Position numbers and translations under genes: made by a program. The notes under the pieces are model-generated. The model saw only the letters and a list, made by a program, of their open reading frames with translations. It ran no database searches and was not told the DNA's origin. Below are positions 61,505 through 64,000 of a stretch of 64,000 nucleotides of DNA, piece by piece; the first letter of the stretch is position 1; each line of letters opens with the position of its first letter. The stretch comes from Siderastrea radians (lineage: Eukaryota > Cnidaria > Anthozoa > Scleractinia > Rhizangiidae): NCBI GenBank assembly GCA_964017195.1, contig OZ024897.1, forward strand, positions 11,149,451-11,213,450, written 5' to 3'.

Positions 61505-62798
61505 TTATTTATATAGCGCCATTTCCATCACTGTCCAATGGAGCTTTTAAGATTGTAAGTTTAATAATTATATACAGACTTTAGGGGGATTTCCACTGTG
61601 ACGTGGAAATCGTGTTGATTACGGCAAAATTGCAGGCTACGGTCGAAAACATAGATTGGCCAAGGCAGGACCCCATTTTCAATAGAAGCTAATTGAACGA
61701 TGTTGAATCATGTGCCATTATCCCAGGCCATTATTCTTTTTAAGATTAATGATTTACGTTAGTGTTGGCCTACAGCAAATACTGGAATAGAAACGGGAAC
61801 AGCAAACAGATTAATTAATCAGCTGTTGATTAATCATGTCAGCTACATGCTCGGTGCATGACTGGGACAGGGACTGGGCTTCTTGTTAACATGCCGCAAT
61901 TTTACTGAATGATATTAGTTTTTGTTATACACTTAACGCGGAAAGAATAAGATGTAAACGCAGAAAGGATTGTACGAAAGTCGTCTTAATGAGAATTGTT
62001 TGAAAATCTGAGGACGAGGGGAAATTGTGGAATGAGAAGACACTGGGAATAAAGGCAAAATTTTTGTATCCTTTCGAGTCGAGGCAAGGAATAAGATGCA
62101 CGTGAATCGTCTCACTTACCGATAATTTAAAGTGAAACAATTCTTGGAGTCGCTTTTTGTGTTATATGGAATCATAATCGAGGTTTCGGAAAGTATTAAT
62201 CGTTTATAATCCAGGTATTATGGGTCATACGTGAAGTATTTGGTTTTTAGCATTTCTTGGGGTATTCAGAGTTTGGCTTTACGTCTGAGCGTAGCTAAGA
62301 AATATTCCTTGGGACATCAGCCATTTTCATGACCTCTTCACGTTTTTCCCTTTGAACTTAACAGTGATAAACTAGTAACACGTCAGTAAGAAACACACAA
62401 TTTCCCTGGAAAAAGTGGAAACACGGAACTCAGGGTAGGTCGATACAAGTGAGTTAAATGAACACATTACTTCCCAAGGTGGCCGATGGTGGAACTGACT
62501 TGACTGAACAACACCACAGAAAGTACAGTTTAGTAACAATTATTCAGAAGTTGTCCACTTAAGTATCCTTCCCGACAGAAAAACCTAGACATTTTCATTG
62601 CGACTTACCTAATATGAAATTGCCGCTCCTTAATTGTTACCCTCTTGACTTTCAAATTCCCAACTGACTTCTCGTTTAGCGAAACACGTCCAACTCTACA
62701 TTCCTCTTTTTATTCGTCGGATTGCAACGGTGTCGTGTATATTAACCACTATTCGAAACTGATCCTCCAGCTTGAGGCCTGTTTAACCGGTTTCGCCA

Positions 62799-63006
62799 TT
62801 AACCCTAAGTCCCAATACCAATATACATGTTCTCCTCAGTGTTCTCCTTATGTTTCTTGTGGTACTAGTTGGGAGAATTTGCACAAACATCAAAACAATT
62901 CATGTTTGCTGATCACTTCCTTTATTCTCATGACCTGAATGATTGCTCAAGTAGTGATATTGTAAGGAGAAATTAGATACTTGTAACTCTTGGGGCTTAA
63001 AGGGTT
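62799..63006. mobile_element. ~208-bp interspersed TIR repeat, locus B
   Basis: The duplicated copy of 27234-27439. Confidence 0.65.
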
Positions 63007-63911
63007 AACTTAAGCATTTGCCCAACATCTGACGAAGCAAATCAGTGGGACCGTTTAAACGGGTTGCGCACGTAGCTCTAAGCACGAGGCAAAGTTGCTG
63101 ATTCGAGTCACGAATCAGAACCATGGGCAGGTTTTATTTGTAACTATATTTTGATTTTTACAAGTTTCATAGTAAGAAGCTATTGAAAGCAGACATTCTA
63201 ATGTCAGGGTCACAACAACGTGTAAGACCGTATAAGGTATATGGAATCTGGGATAACAAGCCACGGAATCGAATTGCATGGCCGTGACGGGCACGGTGAT
63301 GGAAAAAATATACGTCGTTACCACGAAGAAAGCACGATCTGAAACTTTAACAGACCACGTACACTTCAGTGACATTCTGCTGAGACAGACAAAGATTACT
63401 GAACAACTTTACACATAATCTTTGTATCATAATCTGAAAAAAAAAGCAGAAGTATTTTATTGTACAGAGCAAACCCTCTCTATTTAGCTTGATTCGAAGT
63501 CAACTCAGTCGTCACTCCTACTTGCATCAGACTGAAAAGTAATCTTCCCGTTGAACGAGTCTTTCGGTGTTGAGTGTGTTGAAACAAACTGGAGAGCAAA
63601 CCGGTAAATTTTTTTCAAGTCACTTCAACTCGAAAATGTTAACTCATTTGACCATTGAAGTCGTGCCAGTGAACACCATTCAACTTCTGTGAACTGACCA
63701 AAAGCAGTGCAACCTCTGTAATCGAGTCGTGGGCTTGTCTTGCTCAAAGATGGTCACATGTTAGGATTCCCTATCTACAGCCTTCAACCTATTTTTACTA
63801 ATCGGAATCAAAGTAAACCCAAAATTAACGGCCAGTTCTTCCTGGTTTCGCTGACTAAGTAAAAATTCCAGGCTTAGTAAAGGGAAGTAAGACTGATACT
63901 ACCACATCTGC

Positions 63912-63913
<2 letters not shown>

Positions 63914-63963
<50 letters not shown>
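63914..63963. repeat. (TAA)n simple repeat near the right edge
   Basis: About 16 TAA triplets. The equivalent place in locus A (28560-28605) is (TAAA)n. Confidence 0.9.
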
Positions 63964-63966
<3 letters not shown>

Positions 63967-64000
63967 TAAAAAAAAAACAGGCCGGCAAACTCGCATACAA

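Larger units (their letters stand above)
41197..64000. repeat. segmental duplication, locus B
   Basis: Direct copy of 1-~15759 plus ~26075-28600. It has its own changes: a DNA element in intron 3, one extra upstream unit, a foldback at 59.5 kb and loss of a tRNA-like unit. The true ends of the duplicated block lie beyond the window on the left and at or beyond its right end. Confidence 0.93.

Noticed and set aside
63914..63963. Repeated short units that could suggest a CRISPR-like array
   Set aside because: Perfect trinucleotide simple repeat without spacers, in animal DNA.

Overview
This is a window of animal nuclear DNA, most likely from an anthozoan cnidarian and probably a stony coral. 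That placement is inference. It rests on AT-rich DNA, short GT-AG introns, a Tx1/L1-type LINE, many small foldback elements, and hammerhead-like motifs in Penelope-type repeat ends. No bacterial operons, rRNA or CRISPR arrays are present.

The only confidently coding host gene is a glycoside hydrolase of the GH63 / MGH1-like (yeast YMR196W-like) type on the minus strand. It is present twice. Copy B (36308-48354) is complete: I could place 13 coding exons whose splice sites and phases all agree, giving 1032 codons with no break. Copy A (1-6124) has exons 1-5 and part of exon 6 and runs off the left edge. Both copies lie in a large direct duplication: 1-~15759 plus ~26075-~28600 matches 41197-64000, exons, introns and upstream DNA alike.

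The upstream DNA of each copy is itself a repeat array. A unit of about 4-4.7 kb occurs once at locus A (7.49-12.08 kb) and twice at locus B (49.68-54.36 and 54.37-58.9 kb). A tail module carrying three CACGTG E-boxes within 30 bp occurs four times. No gene can be proved in the array. It does hold several short, partly conserved open frames and exon-like pieces that are reported as candidates.

Locus A has about 10.3 kb (15.76-26.07 kb) that locus B lacks. It contains a 2.3 kb TIR DNA transposon with a smaller TIR element nested in it, and a full-length LINE (20086-25573) bounded by a perfect 16-bp target-site duplication. The LINE is recent but disabled: ORF1 is frameshifted and ORF2 has one in-frame stop.

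The stretch between the two gene copies (28.6-36.3 kb) holds a second, smaller duplicated module with a candidate first exon, a long foldback element with hammerhead ribozyme-like cores in both arms, simple repeats, and a ~105-bp minisatellite that also occurs in intron 1 of both gene copies.

The most unusual signals are two 103-nt tRNA-Phe(GAA)-like units that share a 27-nt insertion in the T-loop, the hammerhead-like motifs, a locus-specific palindrome that looks like a template-switch event, and the conserved E-box module of the upstream array.
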